Shown in pieces: positions 54,769 through 63,707 of a DNA stretch of 64,000 nucleotides. Under the pieces are notes generated by a model. It had not been told where the DNA came from. It was given only the letters and a program-made list of their open reading frames with translations, and ran no database searches. Each line of letters starts with the position of its first letter. Position 1 is the stretch's first letter. Source of the stretch: DASQPR01 sp963797605 (lineage in GTDB: Bacteria; Actinomycetota; Actinomycetes; Mycobacteriales; Micromonosporaceae); NCBI GenBank assembly GCA_963797605.1, contig CAWCPX010000009.1:186001-250000 (forward strand). Direction: 5' to 3'. The position numbers and the translations under genes were made by a program.

Positions 54769-56487
54769 GGAGCGGGTTCCGGACCGGCACGTAGACGTCG
54801 CCGCCGCCGGCCGCAGCCGCATCCGGACCAGCGCCTTGTGCGGCATCGTCGGGGCCAGGAAGAACGCCCGGTCGCCCGGGTCGAGACCACCACCGGCGTA
54901 GACCGACTCGATGACCGCGCGCACCGACCGCCATGCCGCGCCCTCGTCGAGCCCGTGCGACTCGGTCAGCCGCACGATGATCTCGCCGAGATGCGCCTGC
55001 AACGCGGTGTAGCCGAGCTTGGCCCGCACCACGTCGATGTCCGGCGGTGCCGACGACGGAACCGTCCCACAGTGGCAACGGCCCGACGCGCTCGGCGACC
55101 CGCGGCAGGTGCAGCCGCAGCCCGGCGAAGTCACGGAACGCGATCCGCTACCGGCACGCCGTCGCGGAAGATCGGGATGCTGTTCTGCAGGTGCGCCTCG
55201 AGACCCACGCCCGCGTCGAGCAGCCGCAGCAGCGGGGGGAGCAGCAGGTTCGCGTACCCGTGGAGGAATTGAAGAGGTGATCCTCCGGTGCTCGCCGCGA
55301 ACCGGTCGACCGTCTCGGCGAGCAGGGTGCGGCCCGTGACCGGCGAGATCGCGGGCAGCGCGGCGCCCGGCAGCGGCACGTCGCCGGCCGCGAGCCGACC
55401 CGGATCGATCCGGCCGCGCATGATCGCCGCCACGTCGCGGCCGGAGGACATCGCCGCACCGGCCGTCTCCGGCATGCAGGATCACGCGGTCGTCGGTCAC
55501 GAGCGTCGCGAGCAGCCGCGAGATGACCGGGCCGTTGCGCGTGCTCGCGATCGAGATGCTGCGCCGGGTCGACGTCACCTGGATGTCCAGCGACAGCTTC
55601 ACGTACTGGCGCCGGCCGTTCGTATCGGGCTCGAGCAGCACGGTGCGCAGCGCGGTCGTCGGAACGGCCCGGATCGCGGCGCCCGGGACCTCCCGCAGCG
55701 CGCCGGACGACGAACAGGTCCGCGTAGCGCGGGCGCAGAACATTGATCAGTTGCCACGGGTGGACGGGTTGCAGCGCGTAGCCGTCGATCGGTGGCGGCA
55801 ACCGCGGGAACCCCGGGCGCAGCCGATCGCCGACGTCGTCTCCGAGGTGCACGTCGTGGCGGACGGCGACGAAGCCGATCTCGAAGCCGTCGGATTCCTG
55901 GTCGTAGGCGAGCACGTCGGCGCGGTTCCAGCCCAGACCGGGTCCGGCCGCACGGATGCAGGTTGTGCCCGTCCGTCGCGAGCTGCTCGAACGCGACCGC
56001 CTGCTCGTCGGCCGGCTCGTCGAGCATCGCCCCGTACGCGTCGGCGACGCCACGTTCGGCCGCGCGCTTGCGCCACCGGGCATCGATGTCGACCCGCCGT
56101 TCGTAGGCGATGGCGAGGTTGTCGATCGCGTTGTCGAGTTCGACGACGAGGTGCGCGGTGCCGTCGGTTGTCACGCTGTCGTTCAGGCTGGGTTGAGTTC
56201 GGGTGGCTGGGGGCGCATGAACTCGACCCGGCTCCGGCCCCCGCAGGCTGGCGAGGATGTCGGCCGGGGACGCGGTGACCGGGTGGTGGAATTCGACGCG
56301 ATCGAAGCCGTGGCGGATGGCGCCCGGTGGAAGCGGGCGGCCGGAGGTGCGGATGCGCGCCCAGGTCCTCCCGGTAGGCGGCGCCGAGGAGCCGGCGGCC
56401 CACGACGTCCCGCGCGCGCTCGGTGGCTGTCATTCGCTCGGTGTCCGTCATCGGCTCGATTGCCTTCGCCGGCTCGGTGGGTGTCAT
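54758..56487 (-). CDS. NIS siderophore synthetase, IucA/IucC family (second gene; frame-broken)
   Basis: This synthetase of about 576 residues would couple a carboxylic acid (often citrate) to an amine using ATP. Landmarks are TERARDVVGRRLLGAAYRED near the start, GYALQPVHPWQLINVLRPRY, SLDIQVTSTRRSISIASTRN, GYANLLLPPLLRLL with GVGLEAHLQNSIPIFRDGVP, and the final APTMPHKALVRMRLRP. They are spread over frames by at least five indels (for example near 55480, 55135, 55050, 54800, 56360). The ATG overlaps the upstream stop (ATGA, 56484-56487), so the pair is coupled. Length matches the family when repaired. Confidence 0.8.
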
Positions 56488-58124
56488 CGACCGGCCATCG
56501 GGTTCGCGATCGGCGTCCAGATGTCCTCCAACGGCTGCGGCGACAGGCGCATCGCGGTCATCGCCTTGATCGGGAGCGTCGGACCCAACATAGCCGCCTC
56601 GTCGCCTCCCGCCGCGGCGGGGAGTGCGCGGTATGTGGTTTTTATGATCTCGGCCACTCGGTGCCACAACGGTTCCGGGGCCAGCGCGTACTCCCGGCCG
56701 AGAGTGGCCACCAACTCGGCGACCACAGTGGACAGAAAGGCTGCGGCGAGCTTCGTGCGCAAAGCGTCCGGATCATCGGTGGTCAGGTCGCCGCGCAGGT
56801 CGGGGGCCTCGATGCCGGCGGCGGCCAACCGTCTCGGGCTCAGCCGCACGCCGCCCATGTCGCGGTAGCAGAGGCGCACCGGGTGCCCGTCTCGCACCAC
56901 GACCAGCGTGTTCTGTCCGTGTGCCTCCAGGGCGACGCCCGCGTGCAACAGGCGCAGCAGCGGTGGGATCGCGACCGACATCAGCGCCCCGAAGAACGCC
57001 TCCGGATCGCCGCCGGCCACGATCTCGGTGAGGATGGCGCGGCCCGAGGCCGGTGACGGCGCCGACAGCACCGCGAACGGGACGGCCGCCTCGCCCGGAC
57101 CCAGCACGGGCGCGGCTCGCCGGACGACGGCCAGGCTCCGGGAGGGCTGCCCGTCGATGAGCACCGCGCCGGCCGCGACCTCGGCGAGCACGTCCAGATC
57201 CATGCCGGCGCAGAGTCCGGTGAGCAGGGCGGACACGATCGGGCCGTTGTGGATCGCGGCCGGGGAGACGATCCGGACGGCCGAGGTCATCTGCACGTCG
57301 ACCGAGGTCTTGAGATGCCAGCGGGGATCGTCGACGAGAGCGACCGTACGCAGGGACATCAACGGCCGGGCCCGGATCGTCTCGCCGGTCGGACGCAGGT
57401 CCGGATGCGCGTCGAGCACGTGGTCACGCTGCCACGGGTGCATCGGCAGCAGCGGCGGCAGGCCGGACCCGGTGGTGAGCCAGCGGTCCGGCGGCACCGC
57501 GACCACGGCGAGGTCGATCGTGGGACGGAACTCGGGACCGTAGCGCCGGACCTCGTCGGGCGACATGCCCATCCGGGTCCGGCAGAGCGGATGCAGGGGA
57601 TGCCCGTCCACGACCGATTGTTCGAGGGTGACGAGGGCGTCCGGGTGCGCGTACGCGGCGGGGAAAAGGGGTTGACCTGGCTTTTGCGCTTGCCGTGCCA
57701 GGGTCAGGTTGGCGACGCTATCGTCGATCTCGGCTCGCAGGCGTGCGGCCGCGGTGCCGAACAGCGCGCCGACGAGGCTGCCCGGGTCGGTGTACGGAGT
57801 GCCGTCGACAGTGATGCGCAGGTCGTCGGGAGGCGTGGCGAAGGGTTCGGCCGCCGCTGCGGGGCCGCGGACCTGCCGGCCGTCGGTCAGCGTGACGATG
57901 AGGTCGGTGCCGTGTTCCGCGGTGTGGCGGCTGTCCGGGCCGCCTGCTTCCGGGTCGCCTGCGTGAGCGTCGCGGGCTTCGGTGTGGCGGCCGGCGATGT
58001 GGGGGAGAGGTTCCCGAGCGCAGGCGCCCCACAGACGGGCGAGGACCGCCTGATGCGCCCCGACCGCGTCATGGGCCCGGGTTGCCTGGTCAGTGAGGTT
58101 AGCGGCGGACGCGCTGGCGGTCAC
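56484..58124 (-). CDS. NIS siderophore synthetase, IucA/IucC family (first gene)
   Basis: This intact 546-residue synthetase heads the operon. It has GHPLHPLCRTRMGMSPDEV, LLPMHPWQRDHVL, the nucleotide region HLKTSVDVQMTSAVRIVSPA, VALEAHGQNTLVVVRDGHPV, and TLPIKAMTAMRLSP at the end; these are the IucA/IucC and FhuF-like C-terminal landmarks. It starts at GTG 58124 with GAGGGGA upstream. The N-terminal 80 residues are Ala/His/Asp-rich and diverged. Two synthetases acting in turn usually build a citrate-type siderophore with two amine arms. Confidence 0.9.
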   Translation of the reverse strand: MTASASAANLTDQATRAHDAVGAHQAVLARLWGACAREPLPHIAGRHTEARDAHAGDPEAGGPDSRHTAEHGTDLIVTLTDGRQVRGPAAAAEPFATPPDDLRITVDGTPYTDPGSLVGALFGTAAARLRAEIDDSVANLTLARQAQKPGQPLFPAAYAHPDALVTLEQSVVDGHPLHPLCRTRMGMSPDEVRRYGPEFRPTIDLAVVAVPPDRWLTTGSGLPPLLPMHPWQRDHVLDAHPDLRPTGETIRARPLMSLRTVALVDDPRWHLKTSVDVQMTSAVRIVSPAAIHNGPIVSALLTGLCAGMDLDVLAEVAAGAVLIDGQPSRSLAVVRRAAPVLGPGEAAVPFAVLSAPSPASGRAILTEIVAGGDPEAFFGALMSVAIPPLLRLLHAGVALEAHGQNTLVVVRDGHPVRLCYRDMGGVRLSPRRLAAAGIEAPDLRGDLTTDDPDALRTKLAAAFLSTVVAELVATLGREYALAPEPLWHRVAEIIKTTYRALPAAAGGDEAAMLGPTLPIKAMTAMRLSPQPLEDIWTPIANPMAGR

Positions 58125-58209
58125 CGGCTGGGATCCCCTCGGTCGGTGGCGTTTCGTTGATCATAGGCGGTGGCGTGCGGCACCCGGCCGCCTGACCTGT
58201 TCCTAGCTT

Positions 58210-58234
58210 CCTAGGACGCACTAAGCGATGTGAC
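58210..58234. promoter_or_regulatory. Motif CCTAGGACG-N8-GATGTGAC, copy 2
   Basis: CCTAGGACG at 58210-58218 is followed by gatgtgac at 58227-58234. The motif shares its spacing with the copies at 44687 and 58344. Confidence 0.5.
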
Positions 58235-58343
58235 TCCGACATACCAGGCGTCAACGGCTGCCGATCGCTGCCTGAATGATCGAGGACAATTTCGACCGGC
58301 ACTCGACGCGATCGCTGGAGCCGCGCCCGAGCTGATCCACCAT

Positions 58344-58368
58344 CCTAGGACGGCTCACGCGATGTGAC
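58344..58368. promoter_or_regulatory. Motif CCTAGGACG-N8-GATGTGAC, copy 3
   Basis: CCTAGGACG at 58344-58352 is followed by gatgtgac at 58361-58368, again 17 bases start to start. Confidence 0.5.
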
Positions 58369-58594
58369 CCATCATGCCGGCCGCACACGCGGCAACCGGT
58401 CAAACCGAAGAACATCAAGGCCGCTTCGCGGCTCACCAGCCGAAAAAATCAAGATCGTTTCGGATTACCGCCGGGGAAGCCTGCGTTCGGAAGCACGGTG
58501 GCGGTCGATCGCGTCCTGCGGGAAGCGCGGATCTTCGGTTGGCTTTTGAGTTTCGGCGGGGCTACGTTCGGCGGTAGCTGACCAGGGAGGTCTT

Positions 58595-59092
58595 GTGAGC
58601 ATCGCCGGCCTCAACCACGCCGTGTTATATGTGCGCGACGCGAAGCGCACCGCCGCCTTCTACATCGACAATCTCGACTTCACGATCGCCTACGAGGTGC
58701 CGAACGGCGCGTTCCTGCGGGCCCCGGACTCGCAGAACGATCACGATCTCGCGTTGTTCGGCATCGGAAACCGGGCCGGCGCACCGACCGCGGGCCGGTC
58801 GACCGTCGGGCTCTACCACCTGGCGTGGGAGGTCGGCACGCTCGGGGCGCTGCGGGAGTACGCGCGCCGGCTCGCGGTGGCCGGAGCGGTCGTCGGTGCC
58901 ACCGACCATCACACGACCAAGGGTGTCTACGCGAAGGACCCCGACGGCCTCGAGTTCGAACTGACGTGGGTGGTGCCGCCGGAACTGCTGCCGCCGGAGC
59001 CGCCGGTGATGCGGGCACTCGACCTCGATAGCGAGATCGCCCGCTACGGCGCGGACACGCCCGGCGCCCGGACCCGCCGCCTGCCCGCCTGA
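58595..59092 (+). CDS. VOC family ring-cleavage dioxygenase-like protein
   Basis: This 165-residue protein starts MSIAGLNHAVLYVRDAKRTA and has VGLYHLAWEVGTLGALREYA and GVYAKDPDGLEFELTWVVPP. The His in GLNHAVLY and YHLAWEV and the Glu in LEFELTW form the usual metal set of extradiol dioxygenase-like VOC enzymes. The substrate is unknown. GTG 58595 follows GGGAGG closely (4 bases). It is divergent from the siderophore operon. Confidence 0.85.
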   Translation: MSIAGLNHAVLYVRDAKRTAAFYIDNLDFTIAYEVPNGAFLRAPDSQNDHDLALFGIGNRAGAPTAGRSTVGLYHLAWEVGTLGALREYARRLAVAGAVVGATDHHTTKGVYAKDPDGLEFELTWVVPPELLPPEPPVMRALDLDSEIARYGADTPGARTRRLPA

Positions 59093-59125
59093 CCCGCTTC
59101 TCGCGAACGGGGACGAGACGGCTGG

Positions 59126-59791
59126 TCAGCTGCCGATCGCGGCGATCAGCTCCGGAAGCTTGCGCATGTCGGTGAAGACGGTCGTGTCGGGGCCTTCGAG
59201 CCATTCGGCGGGCGTGACACCGCCGGCGTAGCCGAGCGCCCGCATGCCGGCGGCCCGGGCGGCGGTGACACCGTGGCGGCTGTCTTCGACGACGACGCAG
59301 CGGGCCGGGTCGGCGCCCATGCTGCGCGCGGCGAACAGGAACAGGTCGGGTGCGGGTTTGCCGTGCGCGACCTGGGCGGCGCTGAAGATGTGGCCGGCGA
59401 ACTGGTCGACCATGCCGAACCGGCTGAGGCTATGGCGGATCTTCTCGGGGCCACCGCTGGACGCGACGCATGTCGGGACGCCGGTTTCGGCGATGGCGGC
59501 GAGCGCTTCGATGATGCCTTCGACGGCGGTGAGTTCGAGGTCGTGGGCGGCGCGGATGCGGCTGGCGAAACGGGTGGACCAGTCGGCGGGGACGGGGCGG
59601 CCGATGTGGGCTTCGATCTGGGCGAGGTTCTCGGGTTCGGAGCGGCCGACGAAAAGCTGGACGATTTGTTCGTCGGTGAGGTGCCAGCCGAGTTCGGCGG
59701 TCATGTCGGCGCTGACGCGGATCGCGATGGGTTCGCTGTCGACCAGCACGCCGTCGCAGTCGAAAATGATGAGGTCCAGGTCGGGATGCAC
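59126..59791 (-). CDS. HAD-superfamily hydrolase (beta-phosphoglucomutase-like)
   Basis: This 221-residue phosphatase or phosphomutase has all four HAD motifs: DCDGVLVDSE at the start, the Ser in CVASSG, the Lys in HGKPAPDLF, and VVVEDSRHGVTAARAAGM. The helical cap lies between motifs I and II (residues about 20-85). The ATG (59791) gives MHPDLDLIIFDCDG. Substrate is unknown; sugar phosphates are usual for this subgroup. Confidence 0.9.
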   Translation of the reverse strand: MHPDLDLIIFDCDGVLVDSEPIAIRVSADMTAELGWHLTDEQIVQLFVGRSEPENLAQIEAHIGRPVPADWSTRFASRIRAAHDLELTAVEGIIEALAAIAETGVPTCVASSGGPEKIRHSLSRFGMVDQFAGHIFSAAQVAHGKPAPDLFLFAARSMGADPARCVVVEDSRHGVTAARAAGMRALGYAGGVTPAEWLEGPDTTVFTDMRKLPELIAAIGS

Positions 59792-59845
59792 TTGGACACC
59801 CTACGCACTCGGCTGCGCGGCTCGCGGCCGATACGCTGCCTAGCT

Positions 59846-60433
59846 ATGGAGAGCCAGGGTGGTACGGGTGGCGGTCTCGATAAGCTGCGGGTGTCGGACG
59901 CGGAACGTGACGCGATCGTGGCCCGGCTGAACGATGCCACGGCTGAGGGTCGGTTGACGCTGGAGGAGTTCAGCGATCGGGTGTCAGAGGCGCTCGCGGC
60001 GCGTACCCGTGGCGATTTGGAGCGGTTGACCGTTGATCTTCCGTCGGGGTCGCTCGTGCGTCCGACTCCCGCGTCGGCGGTGACGCGTCGGGTGCCGCCG
60101 GTGACGGCTGCGTCGCACTTCACGCCGGTGGGTTCGGTGAAGCGGACGGGTCATTGGCGGCTGGATCGGGACACGGAGATCGGCACGATCGTGGGCTCGA
60201 TCAAGGTGGACATGCGGCATGTGGAGATCGCGTCGTCGGATGTGACGTTGCAACTGCGGTCGGTCGTGGGCAGCGTGAAGGTGTGGGTTCCGCACGGTGT
60301 CGCGGTCGAGGTCGAGGGGGCGTCGGTGGTCGGTAGCCGGAGCGTCGAGGAGGACGTGGCGCGGCCCGGGGCACCGGTGTTGCGTCTGCGGGTGGACACG
60401 GTCGTCGGGAGCGTCAAGGTCTATCGCGTCTGA
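59846..60433 (+). CDS. DUF1707 protein with a LiaF-like beta-strand C-terminal domain
   Basis: This 195-residue protein starts with the DUF1707 (SHOCT-like) domain LRVSDAERDAIVARLNDATA then EGRLTLEEFSDRVSEALAAR. Its C-terminal half is a repeated beta structure with three GxVGSIKV / GSVKV-type strands, as in the cell wall stress LiaF family. There is no membrane helix. TACGCT (59832-59837) lies 8 bases before ATG 59846. The role may be envelope-stress related, inferred from the fold only. Confidence 0.85.
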   Translation: MESQGGTGGGLDKLRVSDAERDAIVARLNDATAEGRLTLEEFSDRVSEALAARTRGDLERLTVDLPSGSLVRPTPASAVTRRVPPVTAASHFTPVGSVKRTGHWRLDRDTEIGTIVGSIKVDMRHVEIASSDVTLQLRSVVGSVKVWVPHGVAVEVEGASVVGSRSVEEDVARPGAPVLRLRVDTVVGSVKVYRV

Positions 60434-60546
60434 GTGAGCGCCGGTCAACCCTCCGGTGTTGCGGCTTCGTGGCAACTGCGTCGCATGTCCGTCTCGGTTC
60501 CCGTCGCGGGTCGATGCTGCCCGTGACGGCTCCGTAGGGTGAGGGC

Positions 60547-62067
60547 ATGCGTGGTCGGACGGGGTTGAGCGTGGCGGCGGCCGCGGCGGTGTTGGTGGCG
60601 TCGGCGTGCACGTCGTCGTCGAAGCCGGTCGTGCAGGAGTCGCCGTCGCGGCCCGCGGCCGTGCTGTCGTCGGTCGTGCCGGTGCCGTCCGTGCCGACGT
60701 CGGCGCCGTTGCCGCGGTCGTCGGGTTCGCACCACTATCTGCCGGGCGGTGCCAGCATCGGCGATTCGCTGTTCCCGCACGAGGGTGACACGGGCTACGA
60801 CGCGACGCATTACGCGATCACGCTCGGCTACGACCCGGCGGCGACGCGGTTGACCGGTGACACCGTGGTGACGGCGACGGCGACGCAGGATCTGGGCCGA
60901 TTCGATCTCGACCTGGTGGGTTTGCAGGTGCGATCGGTCGCGGTGGACAACGTGCCGGTGGCGGCGTTCGCACGGGTCGGGAACAAGCTCGTGATCACGC
61001 CGAGGCAGGGCATCAACAAGGGCGTTTCCTACACGACGCGGGTGGTGTACGGCGGTGTGCCGGTCGATCACGACGATCCGCAGTTGGGCGAGGAGGGCCT
61101 GGTGCCGTCGGGTCCGGGCGCGATCGCGCAGGGGGAGCCGGAGGGCGCGTCGTCATGGTTCCCGGTCAACGACCATCCGCTCGACAAGGCGACGTACGAC
61201 ATCACGATCACGGCTCCGTCGGATCTGTCCGCGTTGAGTAACGGCATCCTGGTGACCAAGACGGCGGCGGGCGCGACGACGACGTGGCGCTGGTCCGAGG
61301 ACAAGCCGATGGCGAGCTACCTGGCGATGGTGGTGATCGGGAAGTACCGCGTGGTCAACACCACGCACAACGGCATGCCGGTGGTCGTGGCGGTCGACAG
61401 CTCGCTGCCGACGACGGTCGACGCGCAGGTGGCGCATACGCCGGAGATCGTGGATTTCCTGACGACGCAGTTCGGCCCGTACCCGTTCGACGCGGAGGGC
61501 GCGATCGTGCACAACGAGCCGAAGTTCCGTTTTGCGCTGGAGAATCAAACGCGGCCCGTCTACTCGTACGTGTTCTTCCGGGACGGCGGGGACCAGACGG
61601 GCGTGGTCGCGCATGAACTGGCGCACCAGTGGTACGGCGACAGCGTCTCGGTGGCCGACTGGTCGGACGTGTGGCTCAACGAGGGCTTCGCGACATACGC
61701 GGAATGGTTGTGGGCGCAGCACCAGGGCGGGAAGACGCCGAAGCAGTCGTTCGACGACCTCTACTACGGGCGCGGCGAGCCGCCGATGGACCTCGCCGCG
61801 ACAGCGAAACCGACCGTGGCGACGCTGTTCGGCGACGAGGTCTACAAGCGGGGTGCGGCGACGTTGGAGGCGTTGCGGATCACGGTGGGCGACGCGGCGT
61901 TCTTCAAAATCATCCGGGCGTGGGCGGCGGATCGGAAGTACCGCAACGGAAGCACGGCCCAGTTCATCGCGTTGGCGGACCGGGAGTCGGGGAAGTCGTT
62001 GGACGCGTTCTTCAAGCCGTGGCTGTTCGTCAACGGGAAGCCGCCGTACCCTAAGCCGTTGTCGTAA
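60547..62067 (+). CDS. M1-family zinc metallopeptidase lipoprotein
   Basis: This 506-residue lipoprotein has a signal peptide ending in the lipobox VASAC (Cys about residue 21), a Ser/Pro linker, an N-terminal beta domain and a thermolysin-like domain with VVAHELAHQWYGDSV (zinc site HELAH) and VWLNEGFATYAEWL (second ligand Glu). The substrate-binding loop reads ALENQT where aminopeptidase N has GAMEN. It lacks the long C-terminal helical domain of cytosolic M1 enzymes. TAGGGT (60535-60540) lies 6 bases before ATG 60547. Confidence 0.92.
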   Translation: MRGRTGLSVAAAAAVLVASACTSSSKPVVQESPSRPAAVLSSVVPVPSVPTSAPLPRSSGSHHYLPGGASIGDSLFPHEGDTGYDATHYAITLGYDPAATRLTGDTVVTATATQDLGRFDLDLVGLQVRSVAVDNVPVAAFARVGNKLVITPRQGINKGVSYTTRVVYGGVPVDHDDPQLGEEGLVPSGPGAIAQGEPEGASSWFPVNDHPLDKATYDITITAPSDLSALSNGILVTKTAAGATTTWRWSEDKPMASYLAMVVIGKYRVVNTTHNGMPVVVAVDSSLPTTVDAQVAHTPEIVDFLTTQFGPYPFDAEGAIVHNEPKFRFALENQTRPVYSYVFFRDGGDQTGVVAHELAHQWYGDSVSVADWSDVWLNEGFATYAEWLWAQHQGGKTPKQSFDDLYYGRGEPPMDLAATAKPTVATLFGDEVYKRGAATLEALRITVGDAAFFKIIRAWAADRKYRNGSTAQFIALADRESGKSLDAFFKPWLFVNGKPPYPKPLS

Positions 62068-62097
62068 CCGTCATGTCTGGAGTCGCTAGTGGGGTAC

Positions 62098-62331
62098 ATG
62101 TTTTCGGTGGTGCTGCGCGGTTATGACCGAGTGCGGGCCGACGCGGTGATCGCGCAGGCCGAGGCGGCCGTGGCGTCGTCGGAGGCGGCGGCCGTGGCGT
62201 CGGAGGTGGCTGCCCAGCGTGCGGCGGCCAAGTCAGAGATCGAGGCCGGCATCCCGGTCGTGCTGCGTGGCTACGACCGGGCGCAGGTCGACGACGCGTT
62301 GGCGTCGCTGCGGGCGAAGCTCGCGATCTGA
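62098..62331 (+). CDS. Small DivIVA-like peptide
   Basis: This 77-residue protein consists of two VVLRGYDR segments (residues about 4-11 and 53-60) joined by a helical Ala/Glu-rich coiled-coil stretch. The RGYDR pattern is the DivIVA/Wag31-type N-terminal turn followed by a helix. The first segment reads RGYDRVRADAVIAQAEAAV and the second RGYDRAQVDDALASLRAKL. GTG 62089 is an alternative start. It may sense or bind membrane curvature or a DivIVA partner. Confidence 0.65.
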   Translation: MFSVVLRGYDRVRADAVIAQAEAAVASSEAAAVASEVAAQRAAAKSEIEAGIPVVLRGYDRAQVDDALASLRAKLAI

Positions 62332-62360
62332 TTCGTCCGTCCGCTGTAGATGTGGCCCGG

Positions 62361-63290
62361 TCACAGTGCGGCCTGGCGGCGGACCCGCACGAGACCGGCC
62401 GCTCCGACGGCGAGGATCACGGCGATCAGCGCCAAACCGTACGCGTTCGTGTAGCCGGCCAGGTCGGCACTGCCGTTCTCGGTCGGGTCGATGAGGGCGA
62501 CGATGCCCGTGTAGATCAGCGAGACGATCGAGCTGACGCAGGCGAAGATGCTGAGCGATAGGGCGAGGCGCCCGTCGATCAATGACCACGCCAGGACGAG
62601 CGCGAACGGGATGTAGGTGATCAGGAGGTAGCTGGTCACGCCCTGCGACAGCAGGTGCTCCTCGATGAACCGCGGCCAGATGAGATGCCAGAACAGGTAG
62701 GGCACGAGAAACCACGCCCACGATCGGGGAAACGACCGGGCGCGGGGATCGCGAGCCAGCCACACCAACGCGACCAGGATCACCAGCGGTGTCACGGTGA
62801 GGGTCAGGCTGTTGGAGAGAAAATAGAACGGGTGCCACGCGGCGATCAACATGCCGATGACGGGGGCGATCGCGGCCCGACGGTGGCCGAGCCACACCAG
62901 CACGGCGGCTGCGAGCGTGAGAGCGGTCAAGACCATGTCCTGGCGGTCGGGGCCGCTGGGCTGCTGGTTCGCGCCATAGTGGATCCACAGGCGGACTTCA
63001 TCGTATGCCTGGAGGATGCCGATCGCGGCCGGGTAAGCCAGGAGCATGAAGACGGTGAAGAGCACCGACGTCTGCAGGTTCGCCGCGAGGCTGAGTCGTC
63101 GGTCGACGCCGGCCCGGGCCCGCAGACCCCCCGTCGCGAGCGCGATTGTGTCGCGGAACCCGGGGCGGCGCTGACCGGGCTGTGCGCCCTGCAGCAGGGT
63201 GTCGATGATTTCGTCGGCTCGCTCGCGACGGTAGGTGGCGGGGTAGAAGCGCAGCAGGCGGCGGTAGCGGCGTTCGAGTTCGTCGGTCAC
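62361..63290 (-). CDS. Multi-helix membrane protein paired with PadR
   Basis: This 309-residue protein has a basic N-terminus with TDELERRYRRLLRFYPATYR, an actinobacterial motif seen in membrane proteins encoded after PadR regulators, then seven to eight hydrophobic helices. Its GTG (63290) overlaps the PadR stop (GTGA, 63287-63290), so the two are translationally coupled. It has no ATPase or transporter signature. Function is unknown. Confidence 0.8.
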   Translation of the reverse strand: MTDELERRYRRLLRFYPATYRRERADEIIDTLLQGAQPGQRRPGFRDTIALATGGLRARAGVDRRLSLAANLQTSVLFTVFMLLAYPAAIGILQAYDEVRLWIHYGANQQPSGPDRQDMVLTALTLAAAVLVWLGHRRAAIAPVIGMLIAAWHPFYFLSNSLTLTVTPLVILVALVWLARDPRARSFPRSWAWFLVPYLFWHLIWPRFIEEHLLSQGVTSYLLITYIPFALVLAWSLIDGRLALSLSIFACVSSIVSLIYTGIVALIDPTENGSADLAGYTNAYGLALIAVILAVGAAGLVRVRRQAAL

Positions 63291-63634
63291 GTTGTCCGCG
63301 CTTTCGGTGAGGTGAAGGCGGTTTTCGCGTCGCTGTGGCCGGTGACGATCTGGGCGGCCTCGGCCATGCGGGTCGCTTCGGCGCGCAACGCGGTCGCGCC
63401 GGTTTCGGTCAGACCATAGGAGCGGCGGGTGCGGCCGTTGACGATTTCTTCGCTGACGAGCCGCACGTATCCCTCGTTGGTCAGCCGGTCGAGGGCGGTG
63501 TAGAGGGTGCCGGTGGCCAGGCGGACGCGGCCGCCGCTGGCTGCTTCGGCACTTTTGATGATGGCGTAGCCGTGGAGTGGGCCGTCGAGTAGCGCGGCGA
63601 GCACGAAGTAGGTCGGCTCGCGCATCGGAGTCAT
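63287..63634 (-). CDS. PadR-family transcriptional regulator
   Basis: This winged-helix protein of about 115 residues has FVLAALLDGPLHGYAIIKSA and GTLYTALDRLTNEGYVRLV, the PadR DNA-binding domain, with a short helical end. ATG 63634 (MTPMREPTYF) is used; ATG 63646 is possible and gives four more residues. Upstream, TATACC, ATATAT and TTGACC on the minus strand are candidate promoter parts. PadR proteins usually repress the gene behind them, here the membrane protein. Confidence 0.88.
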   Translation of the reverse strand: MTPMREPTYFVLAALLDGPLHGYAIIKSAEAASGGRVRLATGTLYTALDRLTNEGYVRLVSEEIVNGRTRRSYGLTETGATALRAEATRMAEAAQIVTGHSDAKTAFTSPKARTT

Positions 63635-63707
63635 CGGTATACCCATGTGAGTAACATATATCGGTCAACTACTTATTGCAATCATCAATTTTGGTACGTT
63701 CACCCTC

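Larger units (their letters stand above)
58125..58594. promoter_or_regulatory. Regulatory region between the siderophore operon and a divergent VOC gene
   Basis: This 470-bp region holds two copies of the motif CCTAGGACG-N8-GATGTGAC (58210-58234 and 58344-58368), each followed by a different sequence. I looked for an IdeR/DmdR iron box of the TTAGGTTAGGCT type and did not find one. TACGTT near 58563 may be part of the VOC promoter. Confidence 0.5.

Noticed and set aside
58125..58594. IdeR/DmdR iron box upstream of the siderophore operon
   Set aside because: No TTAGGTTAGGCTAACCTAA-like palindrome; only the CCTAGGACG motif is present.
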